From: Reclinomonas americana ATCC 50394
Taxonomy: Eukaryota; Jakobida; Jakobea; Jakobida
Direction: 5' to 3'
DNA: 64,000 bases
Assembly: GCA_048213135.1 (NCBI GenBank)
Contig: PS015009.1
Location: 930,001-994,000, forward strand
The notes below the pieces were generated by a model that did no database searches, had not been told where the DNA came from, and worked only from the letters and a program-made list of their open reading frames with translations. Positions 17,333 through 26,039 of this stretch are shown piece by piece. The position numbers and the translations under genes are program-made. The stretch's first letter is position 1; each line of letters begins with the position of its first letter.

Positions 17333-19441
17333 ATGAATCAACAAGACAGTAACAGGAAATTCAATCCCGACAATATACCCCCGAAGGGAGATGATCCGCA
17401 GAAGAAAAAAGGCAGGTTCAATATTTATTGGATCTACGGGATCATATTTGTGGGCATCGTGGGTTGGAACCTGTTCCGGGGCGTAAGCAATTCCGGCATC
17501 GAAATGAACCAGCAGAACCTGAGCGAACTGCTGAAGGCCGGCGATATTGACCAGGACCCCAAAAAAGAAAAGGAAAAAGAGAAGACCGGCATTGTGGTCA
17601 TCAAAAATAAATCGGTTGTACGCGTTTTCCTCAACAAAGACAGTGTAAAGAACAAGGAAACCTTCTACCGCACTTTCCTCAGCCAGTCGGATTACGACGC
17701 GCTGAAGAAAGCGGAAAACCCACAGCTGTACTTCACCATTGCCAAGCCGGAAACCTTCGCTACACAACTCGACGAGTTGTACAAAAACGATCCCGGTATT
17801 ACCAAAAAAATATTACCTAACTACACCGAAGAAGGCGAAATTTTCGGCCAGATCATCAGCACCCTGCTGCCCATCCTCCTCATCGGTTTGTTATTCGTGA
17901 TGATGATGCGCAAGGTAGGCGGACCCGGTGGTGGTGGCGGTCCCGGTGGCATTTTCAACATTGGCAAGTCCAAAGCCACGCTGTTCGATAAGGGCACCCG
18001 TGTTAACATCAACTTCGGCGATGTGGCCGGTCTGGATGAAGCCAAAGTGGAAGTAATGGAGATCGTTGACTTCCTGAAAAATCCCAAAAAATATACAGCT
18101 CTCGGCGGCAAAATACCCAAAGGCGCCCTGCTGGTAGGCCCTCCCGGTACAGGTAAAACCCTGCTGGCCAAAGCCGTTGCCGGCGAAGCGCAGGTGCCTT
18201 TCTTCAGCCTCAGCGGTTCCGATTTCGTGGAAATGTTCGTAGGCGTGGGTGCCAGCCGTGTACGCGACCTGTTTAAACAAGCCAGGGAAAAAGCCCCTTG
18301 TATCATATTCATTGATGAGATTGACGCCATTGGCCGTGCCCGTGGTAAAAATGTAATGATGAGCAACGACGAAAGGGAGAATACCCTGAACCAGTTGCTG
18401 GTGGAAATGGATGGCTTCGGAACGGATCTCGGCATCATCATCCTGGCGGCCACCAACAGGCCCGACGTACTCGACAGCGCCCTGCTGCGCCCGGGTCGTT
18501 TCGACAGGCAGATTTCCATCGACAGGCCCGACCTGGTGGGAAGGGAAGCCATTTTTAAAGTGCACCTTGAACCCATCAAAGTAGCGGCCTCACTGGATAT
18601 TCATAAACTGGCCGAACAAACGCCTGGTTTTGCCGGTGCCGATATCGCCAATGTTTGTAACGAAGCGGCATTGATCGCGGCGAGGAAAGGGAAAGATTCG
18701 GTAGATATGGCCGACTTCCAGGATGCGATCGATCGTGTGATCGGCGGCCTGGAGAAAAAGAACAAGATCATTTCTCCCGAAGAAAAAGAGATCATCGCTT
18801 ACCATGAAGCAGGACATGCTATCTGCGGCTGGTACCTGGAACATGCGTACCCGTTATTAAAAGTGACTGTAGTGCCAAGGGGTTCTGCGGCGCTGGGTTA
18901 TGCGCAATACACGCCAAAAGAACAGTACCTCTACAATACCGATCAGCTGATGGATCAGATTTGTATGACATTGGGCGGAAGGGCGAGTGAAGATATCTTC
19001 TTTGGCAAGATCAGTACCGGCGCCAGCAATGACCTGCAGCAGATCACCAAGATCGCTTACAGCATGATTACCGTGTACGGTATGAATGAAAAAGTGGGTA
19101 ACATCAGCTATTACGATCCCAACCAGGAGAACGTGTTCACCAAACCATTCAGTGAAGAGACCGGTAAAATGATCGACGAGGAAGTACGCAAACTGATCGA
19201 CGACGCTTACATTAAAACCAAGGCCCTGCTCACTGAGAAAAAGGCCGACGTTGAAAAACTGGCGAAAGAACTGCTGAAAAAAGAAGTGCTGTTCAAAAGC
19301 GATGTGGAAGCCCTTATCGGCAAAAGACCTTTTGAGGAAAAGAAAGCGCTTGATATCGATAACAAAGAGGGAGAGGAATCTGTGGTGGAACCACCTGCTA
19401 ACGGAATGCCTGAAACGCTGAAAGAGCCCCCGGCAATTTAA
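17333..19441 (+). CDS. ftsH: ATP-dependent zinc metalloprotease FtsH
   Basis: The 702-residue membrane-bound AAA+ protease extracts and degrades misfolded membrane and regulatory proteins. Membrane segments are at about residues 30-48 and 170-192, followed by a Gly-rich linker. The AAA module has Walker A GPPGTGKT near 265 and Walker [12 protein letters not shown] near 325, with the SRH arginines in LRPGRFDR. The protease zinc motif HEAGH is near residue 489, with the third ligand in the [10 protein letters not shown] segment. The C-terminal 60 residues are acidic and variable. A LutC-like gene starts 5 bp after the stop, so the two are co-transcribed. Confidence 0.97.
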   Translation: MNQQDSNRKFNPDNIPPKGDDPQKKKGRFNIYWIYGIIFVGIVGWNLFRGVSNSGIEMNQQNLSELLKAGDIDQDPKKEKEKEKTGIVVIKNKSVVRVFLNKDSVKNKETFYRTFLSQSDYDALKKAENPQLYFTIAKPETFATQLDELYKNDPGITKKILPNYTEEGEIFGQIISTLLPILLIGLLFVMMMRKVGGPGGGGGPGGIFNIGKSKATLFDKGTRVNINFGDVAGLDEAKVEVMEIVDFLKNPKKYTALGGKIPKGALLVGPPGTGKTLLAKAVAGEAQVPFFSLSGSDFVEMFVGVGASRVRDLFKQAREKAPCIIFIDEIDAIGRARGKNVMMSNDERENTLNQLLVEMDGFGTDLGIIILAATNRPDVLDSALLRPGRFDRQISIDRPDLVGREAIFKVHLEPIKVAASLDIHKLAEQTPGFAGADIANVCNEAALIAARKGKDSVDMADFQDAIDRVIGGLEKKNKIISPEEKEIIAYHEAGHAICGWYLEHAYPLLKVTVVPRGSAALGYAQYTPKEQYLYNTDQLMDQICMTLGGRASEDIFFGKISTGASNDLQQITKIAYSMITVYGMNEKVGNISYYDPNQENVFTKPFSEETGKMIDEEVRKLIDDAYIKTKALLTEKKADVEKLAKELLKKEVLFKSDVEALIGKRPFEEKKALDIDNKEGEESVVEPPANGMPETLKEPPAI

Positions 19442-19446
19442 CCACC

Positions 19447-20061
19447 ATGAGCGTATCTCCGGCAAAAGAAAATATTCTGAAAAAAATCAGGCAGGCACTG
19501 AGTAACCCGGTGCCTTTGCCTTTTCCCAACAGTGAAGGAACGAATTCCGTTTTTCACCCGGCGCAGGACGACCTGGAAGTGGTTTTTGCGCAGGAGTTCA
19601 CGCAACTGCAGGGCAAATTCGCTTTTTGTACCGATGAGGCGGACATGCAGCAGCAATTGCAGCAGCTCATCAGCCAGAAACAATGGACAAAGATCTTTTG
19701 TAACGACGACCGCTGGAACCCTGTGTTCAGCAATACCATCAGCCTGGCCACCTGCGACGCGTCCATTACCGGTTGCGAATACCTGGTAGCCCGCACCGGC
19801 AGCATCGTACTAAGCGCAGCCCAGCAAGGCGGCCGTACGGTAAGCGTATACGCCCCAATTCACATCTGCATCGCGTACACCAGCCAGTTGCTGTACGACG
19901 TAAAGGATGCCCTGCAGGCATTGAAAGAAAAATACAATGGCAACATTCCTTCTTTCATCAGCTTTGCCACGGGGCCAAGCCGCACGGCCGATATTGAAAA
20001 AACACTGGTAACCGGCGTTCACGGACCTAAAGAAGTGTACTGCTTCCTGGTGGATTCTTAA
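19447..20061 (+). CDS. LUD-domain protein (LutC/YkgG family)
   Basis: The 204-residue protein belongs to the LUD superfamily, which includes LutC of the lactate utilisation complex. The N-terminus (SPAKENILKKIRQAL) and the C-terminal signature (SFATGPSRTADIEKTLVTGVHGP) are typical. lutA and lutB are not adjacent. The gene follows ftsH by 5 bp, so a role linked to lactate oxidation is only a family inference; orphan LutC-like genes of this kind are uncharacterised. Confidence 0.85.
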   Translation: MSVSPAKENILKKIRQALSNPVPLPFPNSEGTNSVFHPAQDDLEVVFAQEFTQLQGKFAFCTDEADMQQQLQQLISQKQWTKIFCNDDRWNPVFSNTISLATCDASITGCEYLVARTGSIVLSAAQQGGRTVSVYAPIHICIAYTSQLLYDVKDALQALKEKYNGNIPSFISFATGPSRTADIEKTLVTGVHGPKEVYCFLVDS

Positions 20062-20137
20062 TCCCGGCGAAGGAGGGATCTACCGACTGGAGGCATCTCC
20101 GGCCCATTGAAAAGATTCTTCCTATCTTTATTGTGTT

Positions 20138-20566
20138 ATGAGTACAGGTATTTTTCAACTGTTTGTATATGGCTCGCTGCGCAGCGGGTTCCGCACACCG
20201 GCGTATCAATACCTCACCAGGTATTTCAGCCTGGTGGGAGAAGGTATTGTAAAAGGAAAGCTATTTGAAAAAGGTAACTACCCCGTTGCCGTACCAACCG
20301 ATGAGGACAAATTCATTTTGGGTGAGTTGTACCGTATCAACGAACCGGCACAGTTTTCCTGGGCTATTGAGCAACTCGACGATTATGAAGGATTGAATGT
20401 AGAAGAAGGCGAAACGCCCCTTTATAAAAGAGAAGCAGTTAAAGTACTGGTGAACGGTGAGGAATCCGATACCTGGATATACTGGTACAACGGAGATGTG
20501 GAAGGAAGACCCGAAATACTCACCGGCGATGTGCTGAAGTATTTGCAGGACAAGCATAAACCCTGA
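20138..20566 (+). CDS. Gamma-glutamylcyclotransferase-like (AIG2/GGCT fold) protein
   Basis: The 142-residue protein has the fold's substrate loop YGSLR at about residues 10-14 and a candidate catalytic glutamate in LDDYEGL near residue 87. Family members cyclise gamma-glutamyl amines or peptides to 5-oxoproline, but many bacterial copies have no assigned substrate. A near-consensus -7 box (TATCTTTA) lies 8 nt before the start. Confidence 0.85.
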   Translation: MSTGIFQLFVYGSLRSGFRTPAYQYLTRYFSLVGEGIVKGKLFEKGNYPVAVPTDEDKFILGELYRINEPAQFSWAIEQLDDYEGLNVEEGETPLYKREAVKVLVNGEESDTWIYWYNGDVEGRPEILTGDVLKYLQDKHKP

Positions 20567-20570
20567 TTGA

Positions 20571-20664
20571 ATCAAAAAGTAAAAAATCAAAAGTAAAAAG
20601 TGAAAATTCAAAAGTGGTTCATCATAAGCAGCTTTTTGAGTTTTTAATTTTGAATTTTTAATTT
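20571..20664. repeat. AAAAGTCAAAAG-type inverted low-complexity repeat
   Basis: A left run of AAAAAGTAAAAAATC-like words (to about 20617) is answered by a right run of complementary TTTTTAATTTTGAATT words (20637-20664). Together they could form a long A-U-rich hairpin downstream of the GGCT-like gene. The closest relative in the window is at 23442-23502. Confidence 0.6.
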
Positions 20665-20671
20665 ATTCTGA

Positions 20672-21427
20672 ATGGCGGATAACGGGAATAAAAAGGTCTA
20701 CTTTCTTTCGGACTTCCATCTTGGCGCTCCCAACGCGGCAGACAGTCTTGTTCGTGAAAAGAAGATCATCCGTTTTCTTGACGAGATCCGCCACAACGCG
20801 AAAGCCATTTTTATTGTAGGCGATCTTTTTGACTTTTGGTACGAATACAAAAAAGTAGTGCCCAAAGGTTATGTACGTATACTCGGCAAAATGGCCGAGA
20901 TCACCGACAGCGGTATTCCCATTCATTTTTTTGTAGGCAACCACGATATGTGGATGAAAGATTATTTCCAGCAGGAACTCAATATCCCTGTTTATTTTGA
21001 ACCACACCCTTTCGAATTTTATGGCAAGAAATTTTTAGTGGGGCACGGCGACGGGTTGGGGCCCGGCGATCATGGTTACAAGTTCATCAAAAAGATATTC
21101 CGCAACCGTTTCAGCCAGTGGCTCTTCGGCATACTGCCTCCGTATATTGGCATGGGTATTGCCCACTACTTCAGCAGGAAAAGCAGGGCGCAGACCGGTC
21201 AGACCGACGAAGTATTTTTGGGAGAGGATAAAGAGTGGCTCATTATTTATTGCCGGGAAGTGCTGCAGAAAGAGTACTACGACTATATGATATTCGGTCA
21301 CCGACACCTGCCCATCGATTGCCAGCTGAACGACAAAAGCCGCTACATCAATCTCGGCGACTGGATCAAATATTTCAGCTATGCCGTTTTCGATGGCAAA
21401 GAACTGGAACTGAAATACTATTCATGA
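20672..21427 (+). CDS. lpxH: UDP-2,3-diacylglucosamine diphosphatase (LpxH-type)
   Basis: The 251-residue metallophosphoesterase removes UMP from UDP-2,3-diacylglucosamine in lipid A synthesis at the inner membrane. The two-metal site is complete: DFHLG near residue 14, GDLFDFW near 47, GNHD near 90, the HGDG motif near 126 and GHRHLP near 209. The length matches LpxH, and the FDFWYEY variant suits the LpxH rather than the LpxG branch. The stop overlaps the start of the next gene by four bases (ATGA). Confidence 0.9.
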   Translation: MADNGNKKVYFLSDFHLGAPNAADSLVREKKIIRFLDEIRHNAKAIFIVGDLFDFWYEYKKVVPKGYVRILGKMAEITDSGIPIHFFVGNHDMWMKDYFQQELNIPVYFEPHPFEFYGKKFLVGHGDGLGPGDHGYKFIKKIFRNRFSQWLFGILPPYIGMGIAHYFSRKSRAQTGQTDEVFLGEDKEWLIIYCREVLQKEYYDYMIFGHRHLPIDCQLNDKSRYINLGDWIKYFSYAVFDGKELELKYYS

Positions 21428-22248
21428 AAAAATCATTCTTCTTCATTGCCTGTAGTATCATCGGCCTTTTGCCAGTGATGACATCCGTTGCGCAGAATGA
21501 TTCTGTTTTCCGTTCCGTTAAATATATTCCCGGCGATTATACTTACCTCAATGTTGACAACCTCGACAATATTTACCTATTCACCGCCAGCACAGGTCAG
21601 CTGAAAAAACGCACCGCCAATGGCGATTCCGTAGGTGTATTCAATGACGTGAAGAAATACGGTATCCCCGCTTTCATTGATGTAACCAATCCTTTAAAAT
21701 CCCTGTTATACTACCCTTCCTATTCCACCGTTCTCATGCTCGACCGCCTGCTGAACAGCCGCAACAGCATCAACTTCAGGAAGCAGAATATTTTTACCGT
21801 AAAGGCCATTGCCATGTCGTACGACAACAACATCTGGCTTTTTGACGAGCAGGACCTCAAACTCCGTAAGATAGATGACGAAGGCAAACCGCTGATGGAA
21901 ACCACCGACTGGCGCCGGCTGTTCGATACCGTGCCTTCACCTGTACAGATCATCGATCGCAGCAATTTCGTTTACCTGTACGACCCCGAAAAAGGTTTTT
22001 ACATATTTGATTACTACGGCGGCTTCAAGAACAGGCTGCATTTTCTTCACTGGACCAATGTAGAAGTGTCGGGCAGCACCATGTACGGCTTCACCGGCGA
22101 TACCCTGTACAGTTACCAGCTGAATTCCTTTGCACTGAAAACCTATAAACTTCCGGCTTATTTCTCCGGGTACAGGGCCATCAAAGCCATCAACGGCAAA
22201 GTATACGTACTCAAAGATGACGGTGTTCACATCTACGAGGTGAAGTAA
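21424..22248 (+). CDS. Secreted hypothetical protein, beta-propeller-like
   Basis: The 274-residue protein has a signal peptide (residues 1-24, ending TSVAQ). The ATG overlaps the lpxH stop (ATGA), which marks the true start; a longer frame from 21235 lies inside lpxH. The rest alternates short beta strands with repeated NxYLF, NNIWLFDEQDLKLRKID and FVYLYDPEKGFYIFD segments, like the blades of a propeller. I do not recognise a named family. Coupling to lpxH may hint at an envelope role, which is inference only. Confidence 0.75.
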   Translation: MKKSFFFIACSIIGLLPVMTSVAQNDSVFRSVKYIPGDYTYLNVDNLDNIYLFTASTGQLKKRTANGDSVGVFNDVKKYGIPAFIDVTNPLKSLLYYPSYSTVLMLDRLLNSRNSINFRKQNIFTVKAIAMSYDNNIWLFDEQDLKLRKIDDEGKPLMETTDWRRLFDTVPSPVQIIDRSNFVYLYDPEKGFYIFDYYGGFKNRLHFLHWTNVEVSGSTMYGFTGDTLYSYQLNSFALKTYKLPAYFSGYRAIKAINGKVYVLKDDGVHIYEVK

Positions 22249-22341
22249 TCGAGGTCAGTCTTCCTCAATCACTAAAATGATAATTTTTACAGCAACAGCA
22301 TAACGGGTGTTATTCCTGAACAGTAATTCGTAATTTGGCGT

Positions 22342-23439
22342 ATGAATTTTTTCGACAGGATATTTTTGGACAATACCGTGCAGAGTTATTGTATTGTGGC
22401 GGGCTCCATTCTGCTGGTGGTGTTTTTAAGGCGATACTTATCGAGGTATATCGCAGCACTCGTGTTCCGTATTGTACACCGCATCTGGAAGGATATCAAA
22501 AAAAAGGATTTCGTTGACCTGGTGGTGCAACCCCTGGGCTGGTTCCTTGTGGTGCTGGTGACCGTATTCGCTATTGACAAACTGAATTTTCCCGGCGACT
22601 GGCGGTATACGCTTTATGGACATTCTACCGAAGAGATCATCAACAAGCTGGGCATGGGCATCATCATTGTCAATTTTACCTGGCTCATCCTTCGCTTTAT
22701 CGACTTCATCGCCCTGGTGCTGGAACAAAGGGCCACACTTACCATTGAAAAAAGTGACGAGCAACTGATCGTTTTCTTCCGCGATTTTTTGAAAGTGATC
22801 GTAGGCATACTGGGCCTGCTGCTGCTGATCAAAGCCTGCTTCAACCAGCCCATTGGCAACCTGCTTACCAGCCTGAGTATCGTTGGCGCCGTGGTAGCCC
22901 TTGCCGCAAAAGAAAGCCTCGAAAACCTGATCGCTTCCTTTATCATATTTTTTGACAAACCCTTTGCCACCGGCGATACGCTGAAAGTAAACGCGTTTAC
23001 CGGCACCGTGGAAAGGATCGGCCTCAGGAGCACCCGCATCCGCACCGCGGATAAAACACTGGTAACTGTACCCAACAAACAGATGGTAGACAGCGTAGTC
23101 GACAACTGGAGCATGCGTACACACCGCCGTGGCGAAATGAAACTGGAATTATCGCCCGCCACCCCTTCAGTAAAAGTGAAAGAAACATTCGACGCGATCA
23201 GCGGGTTCATCAATGGAAAGGCAGACAGCTTTACTTCCTCTTCCGTTTTTGTAACAGACATTACCAAAACCGGCGTTACTATTACCGTGGAATTTTTCAC
23301 GCAGCCGGTAACGCTTGACCAGTTCAATCATATTCGCCAGGACATGGTGATCTCGCTGAAAAAAATGATGGAAGACCTGCAGGTAGAAATGGCGGCAACC
23401 GGCAATACGGTTACCATCATCAATGAAAGCAAAGAATAA
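22342..23439 (+). CDS. MscS-family mechanosensitive ion channel
   Basis: The 365-residue inner-membrane channel releases solutes upon osmotic downshock. Membrane helices are at about residues 12-32, 62-80, 97-120 and 143-165. The pore-lining helix is Gly/Ala-rich (SIVGAVVALAAKESLENLIASF, near 178-200) and is followed by the MscS beta domain (DTLKVNAFTGTVERIGLRSTRIRTADK, VPNKQMVDSVVDNWS). The soluble C-terminus is short. It is monocistronic and convergent with the thioredoxin-like gene, with a 13-bp inverted repeat between them. Confidence 0.92.
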   Translation: MNFFDRIFLDNTVQSYCIVAGSILLVVFLRRYLSRYIAALVFRIVHRIWKDIKKKDFVDLVVQPLGWFLVVLVTVFAIDKLNFPGDWRYTLYGHSTEEIINKLGMGIIIVNFTWLILRFIDFIALVLEQRATLTIEKSDEQLIVFFRDFLKVIVGILGLLLLIKACFNQPIGNLLTSLSIVGAVVALAAKESLENLIASFIIFFDKPFATGDTLKVNAFTGTVERIGLRSTRIRTADKTLVTVPNKQMVDSVVDNWSMRTHRRGEMKLELSPATPSVKVKETFDAISGFINGKADSFTSSSVFVTDITKTGVTITVEFFTQPVTLDQFNHIRQDMVISLKKMMEDLQVEMAATGNTVTIINESKE

Positions 23440-23441
23440 GT

Positions 23442-23502
23442 AAAAAGTCAAAAGGGGATTCTTTCTATTCGTTCTTTTTTTAATTTTTACTTTTGACTTT
23501 TT
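23442..23502. terminator. Long AT-rich inverted repeat between convergent genes
   Basis: Arms AAAAAGTCAAAAG (23442-23454) and CTTTTGACTTTTT (23490-23502) are perfectly complementary across a 35-nt loop. They lie exactly between the ends of mscS and the thioredoxin-like gene, so the element could serve as a bidirectional transcript end. It is one copy of the low-complexity repeat family C. Confidence 0.65.
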
Positions 23503-23514
23503 AATTTATTAATA

Positions 23515-24033
23515 CTACTGGTTCAGCATAGCCGCTAACTCCTTATCCCACTGTCCCGTTTTACCATACTCCACCACGCGGCCGACTTCTTTTCCATTCT
23601 TCATCACAATAATGGTAGGTACATTGGTAATGCCAAAAGCATCTGTTATGGAGGACAAGGATTTCTTTTCGCGGTTTACGGCGAAAAAGCTGATGGCGGT
23701 GTCTTTCACGCCGCTCATCTCCTGCAGTTTGAAAAATTTGGGAAGGATGAATTGGGTGTCTTCGCACCAGGTGCCGCCAAACACGACGAACTGAACTTTA
23801 TCTTTCGCTTTTTCAAAAGCATTGAGTGTTGCCGTATCAGGTTTGTAATAAGACTGGCTGCTGTTGAACCATTTGTAGGAACTGTCGTTCTGCACCAGGT
23901 ATTTATTAACGATACCCCGCATGATGTGCTGCTCGGGATGTTTAGGATCGGGCGTACTTTCATATTGAGCCTGGGCCGCGGCGGAACCGCTTAAAGCACC
24001 GGCTAATGCCAGGGCCATAATAATATGCTTCAT
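23515..24033 (-). CDS. Secreted thioredoxin-fold protein with a single active-site cysteine
   Basis: The 172-residue protein has a signal peptide (residues 1-20, ending SAAAQ) and a thioredoxin fold at about 75-170. The active-site segment reads GGTWCEDT, so the usual CxxC is CxxT: only the first cysteine is kept. The cis-proline loop is present (NVPTIIV). Such a monothiol form cannot act as a normal dithiol reductase; it may be a binding, chaperone or isomerase-like form. I could not assign a substrate. It is alone on the minus strand. Confidence 0.8.
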   Translation of the reverse strand: MKHIIMALALAGALSGSAAAQAQYESTPDPKHPEQHIMRGIVNKYLVQNDSSYKWFNSSQSYYKPDTATLNAFEKAKDKVQFVVFGGTWCEDTQFILPKFFKLQEMSGVKDTAISFFAVNREKKSLSSITDAFGITNVPTIIVMKNGKEVGRVVEYGKTGQWDKELAAMLNQ

Positions 24034-24134
24034 CTGTTGTGTCGGTTATATGGTGGAGGAATAGATTCGCCGGTCATGGCAATAAAGATCGCATCTTTTG
24101 TAAAACCCAAAACAAGTATTTCGTTAATCGTAAG

Positions 24135-24704
24135 TTATAGACCGGCTTTCAGCTCGTGAAGGAATGACCGCATTTTTTTAAGCGACTCGATCATCGCGAA
24201 TTTCTCTTCCGCTTTTTTGTTTTGTTTCAGAAAGTCTTTAGCGCCTTCCATCGTATACTTACGTTCCCGCAGGAGATGGTAGATCAGTTTCAGGTTCTTT
24301 ACATCTTCGGGACGGAACAGGCGGTCACCTTTGCCATTCTTCCGGGGTTTAAGGATATCGAATTCATTTTCCCAGAAACGGATCAGGCTCTGGTTCACCC
24401 TGAACATTTCCGAAACAGAACCGATGGAGTAATACATTTTCTGAAACAGCACTTCATCTTCAGGTACAGCCACCAGGTCGGCAGCGGCTTCCATATCTTT
24501 CACACTCATGCGGCCGCGGGTGCTTTTACGTTTAAGCTTAACCGTTACTTCCGGGGCTGATGTAACGATCTCTTCTTCCAGGGAAATAACAGCTTCTTCT
24601 TCCACGGGTTGTTCTGCCATTACGGGAGCCACAGGTTGCTTTTCCTCCTGCTTCACTTCCGCCGGCGGCGCATCAAAGTCAAACGCTATTTGTGTAAGGG
24701 CCAT
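24135..24704 (-). CDS. MerR-family transcriptional regulator
   Basis: The 189-residue protein has an acidic, low-complexity N-terminal region (residues 1-60, rich in Glu, Pro and Val). A MerR-type winged helix follows at about 92-160 (YSIGSVSEMFRVNQSLIRFWENEFDILKPRKN ... RLFRPEDV), and a short helical C-terminus. There is no effector-binding domain. ATG 24704 is preferred on sequence. A TTG at 24728 overlaps the stop of the small upstream ORF (TTGA) and is possible if the genes are coupled; it would add eight residues. Target genes are unknown. Confidence 0.85.
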   Translation of the reverse strand: MALTQIAFDFDAPPAEVKQEEKQPVAPVMAEQPVEEEAVISLEEEIVTSAPEVTVKLKRKSTRGRMSVKDMEAAADLVAVPEDEVLFQKMYYSIGSVSEMFRVNQSLIRFWENEFDILKPRKNGKGDRLFRPEDVKNLKLIYHLLRERKYTMEGAKDFLKQNKKAEEKFAMIESLKKMRSFLHELKAGL

Positions 24705-24724
24705 ACTTAAAGTTAGGTCATTTT

Positions 24725-24871
24725 TCAATTGGTAATAATACCGGTGCGGATTGATAGCGCCTCAGTGATAAACTCTACCACCAAGCGGCTAAGGCCACAA
24801 AGGGTTGCCAGGTACAATAGATACTTAACGCTCTTCGTGTTTTTGCGGGAAATATATTCAAACTGAGACAT
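24725..24871 (-). CDS. Possible 48-residue membrane protein between M23 and MerR genes
   Basis: An ATG at 24871 lies 11 bp after the M23 stop and opens a 48-codon frame. Its product has a basic N-terminus and one hydrophobic stretch (YLLYLATLCGLSRLVVEFI). Its TGA overlaps an in-frame TTG of the MerR gene. The tight packing (M23, small ORF, MerR) is the main argument that it is real. No homologue comes to mind and the codon pattern cannot prove coding. Confidence 0.4.
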   Translation of the reverse strand: MSQFEYISRKNTKSVKYLLYLATLCGLSRLVVEFITEALSIRTGIITN

Positions 24872-24882
24872 TATCGCGGTTG

Positions 24883-25854
24883 TTAGTCGAGGCTCTTGGC
24901 GCTGCCTGTTGCTGCCATTTTCAGCAGGCGGTCGTATTGTTCTGCATTCAAATCGTTGTAGAAGAAATATACGGGATCAACCGGCGTACCGTTGATGTGC
25001 ACTTCATAGTGACAATGCGGACCGGTACTGGCGCCGGTGTTACCCACCCAGCCAATTACCTCTCCGCGTTGTACATGCTGCCCGGCGCGGGCTTTTATCC
25101 GCACCATGTGCATATACACCGTTTCATATCCATACCCATGGTTGATGATCACGTGGTTACCCGTTCCGGAACCCAGGCCCGCGGTAGTTACGGTTCCATC
25201 TCCGGTAGCATAGATAGGTGTGCCCTGCGGCGCTGTAAAATCCAGCCCGTTGTGCATTTTTGCTATACCGTAAATAGGATGTATACGCATACCGAAACCG
25301 CTGGCAATACGGGTGAGTTCTTTATTGCTTACCGGCTGAATGGCGGGGATACTGGCCAGTTTGGTTTCCTGGTTGTTGATGAGTTTTTCGATGGCGCCAT
25401 AACTCTCGAACTGGTAAGCCGCCCTGGCAGTGATGCTGTTGAGCGTTTTGGCGATATCGCGGCTCAGTTCATCATCGCCCATTACATTGACCTTATCCAG
25501 CTCCTTTTTTTGTTCGATCTGTTTGGAACGGGCACTGTCTGACAAAGGATTGGCTTCAAAAATAGAGCGGTACACTTCATTGTCGCGTTTCTCCAGTTCG
25601 GCCATTTGCTGCTGCAGGGTCTTCACCTTACCGTTGAGTACTCCAAAATTGTCTTTCAGTACGTCGTATCTTAATTGCAGTTCCTTATCCGTAGCCTTGG
25701 GAACAAACCGGGTATATATCCAGATGATGATAGCGGAGGTTACCAGCGCCGCCGATATGAAACCGAACATACGCAGCAGTTTTACCCGCAGGGGTGTCAC
25801 CAGTTTCTCGTAACGGAGCGTATTGGTATTGTAGAAATACTTAATTTTTTTCAT
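24883..25854 (-). CDS. Membrane-anchored M23 peptidase with coiled coil
   Basis: The 323-residue protein starts at ATG 25854 (MKKIKYFYNT); the longer frame to 25980 has no family likeness. A basic N-terminus is followed by a membrane helix at about residues 28-48, a periplasmic coiled coil (about 55-110) and the M23 LytM domain. The zinc site is HxxxD in HNGLDF and HxH in GPHCHYEVH. The FGMRIHPIYG segment is typical of peptidoglycan DD-endopeptidases. It is likely a cell-separation or wall-growth hydrolase. It heads a compact minus-strand set with the small ORF and the MerR gene. Confidence 0.92.
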   Translation of the reverse strand: MKKIKYFYNTNTLRYEKLVTPLRVKLLRMFGFISAALVTSAIIIWIYTRFVPKATDKELQLRYDVLKDNFGVLNGKVKTLQQQMAELEKRDNEVYRSIFEANPLSDSARSKQIEQKKELDKVNVMGDDELSRDIAKTLNSITARAAYQFESYGAIEKLINNQETKLASIPAIQPVSNKELTRIASGFGMRIHPIYGIAKMHNGLDFTAPQGTPIYATGDGTVTTAGLGSGTGNHVIINHGYGYETVYMHMVRIKARAGQHVQRGEVIGWVGNTGASTGPHCHYEVHINGTPVDPVYFFYNDLNAEQYDRLLKMAATGSAKSLD

Positions 25855-25958
25855 AAACCCTGGGAGGTAGGAAGAGCATGCTTGAAAATGAATTCCCTGT
25901 TTTGCGCCCGGCACCACTTTCAGCCCATAACCGATATATAACACAAACCTTAAATGCC

Positions 25959-25966
25959 TATCTTTG
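25959..25966 (+). promoter_or_regulatory. -7 box upstream of alaS
   Basis: TATCTTTG fits TAnnTTTG. No clear -33 element is visible at 19-21 bp. The predicted leader to alaS is about 70 nt. Confidence 0.45.
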
Positions 25967-26039
25967 CCGCCACAAAACAAAAGTCTACAAATATAGGCCC
26001 ATAAATAACAAAAATCAACCCATTTAAACCTTTTGGTAT

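Noticed and set aside
21235-21423. Longer N-terminus for the secreted protein at 21424
   Set aside because: The extension lies within lpxH in another frame, and the ATG at 21424 starts a clear signal peptide.
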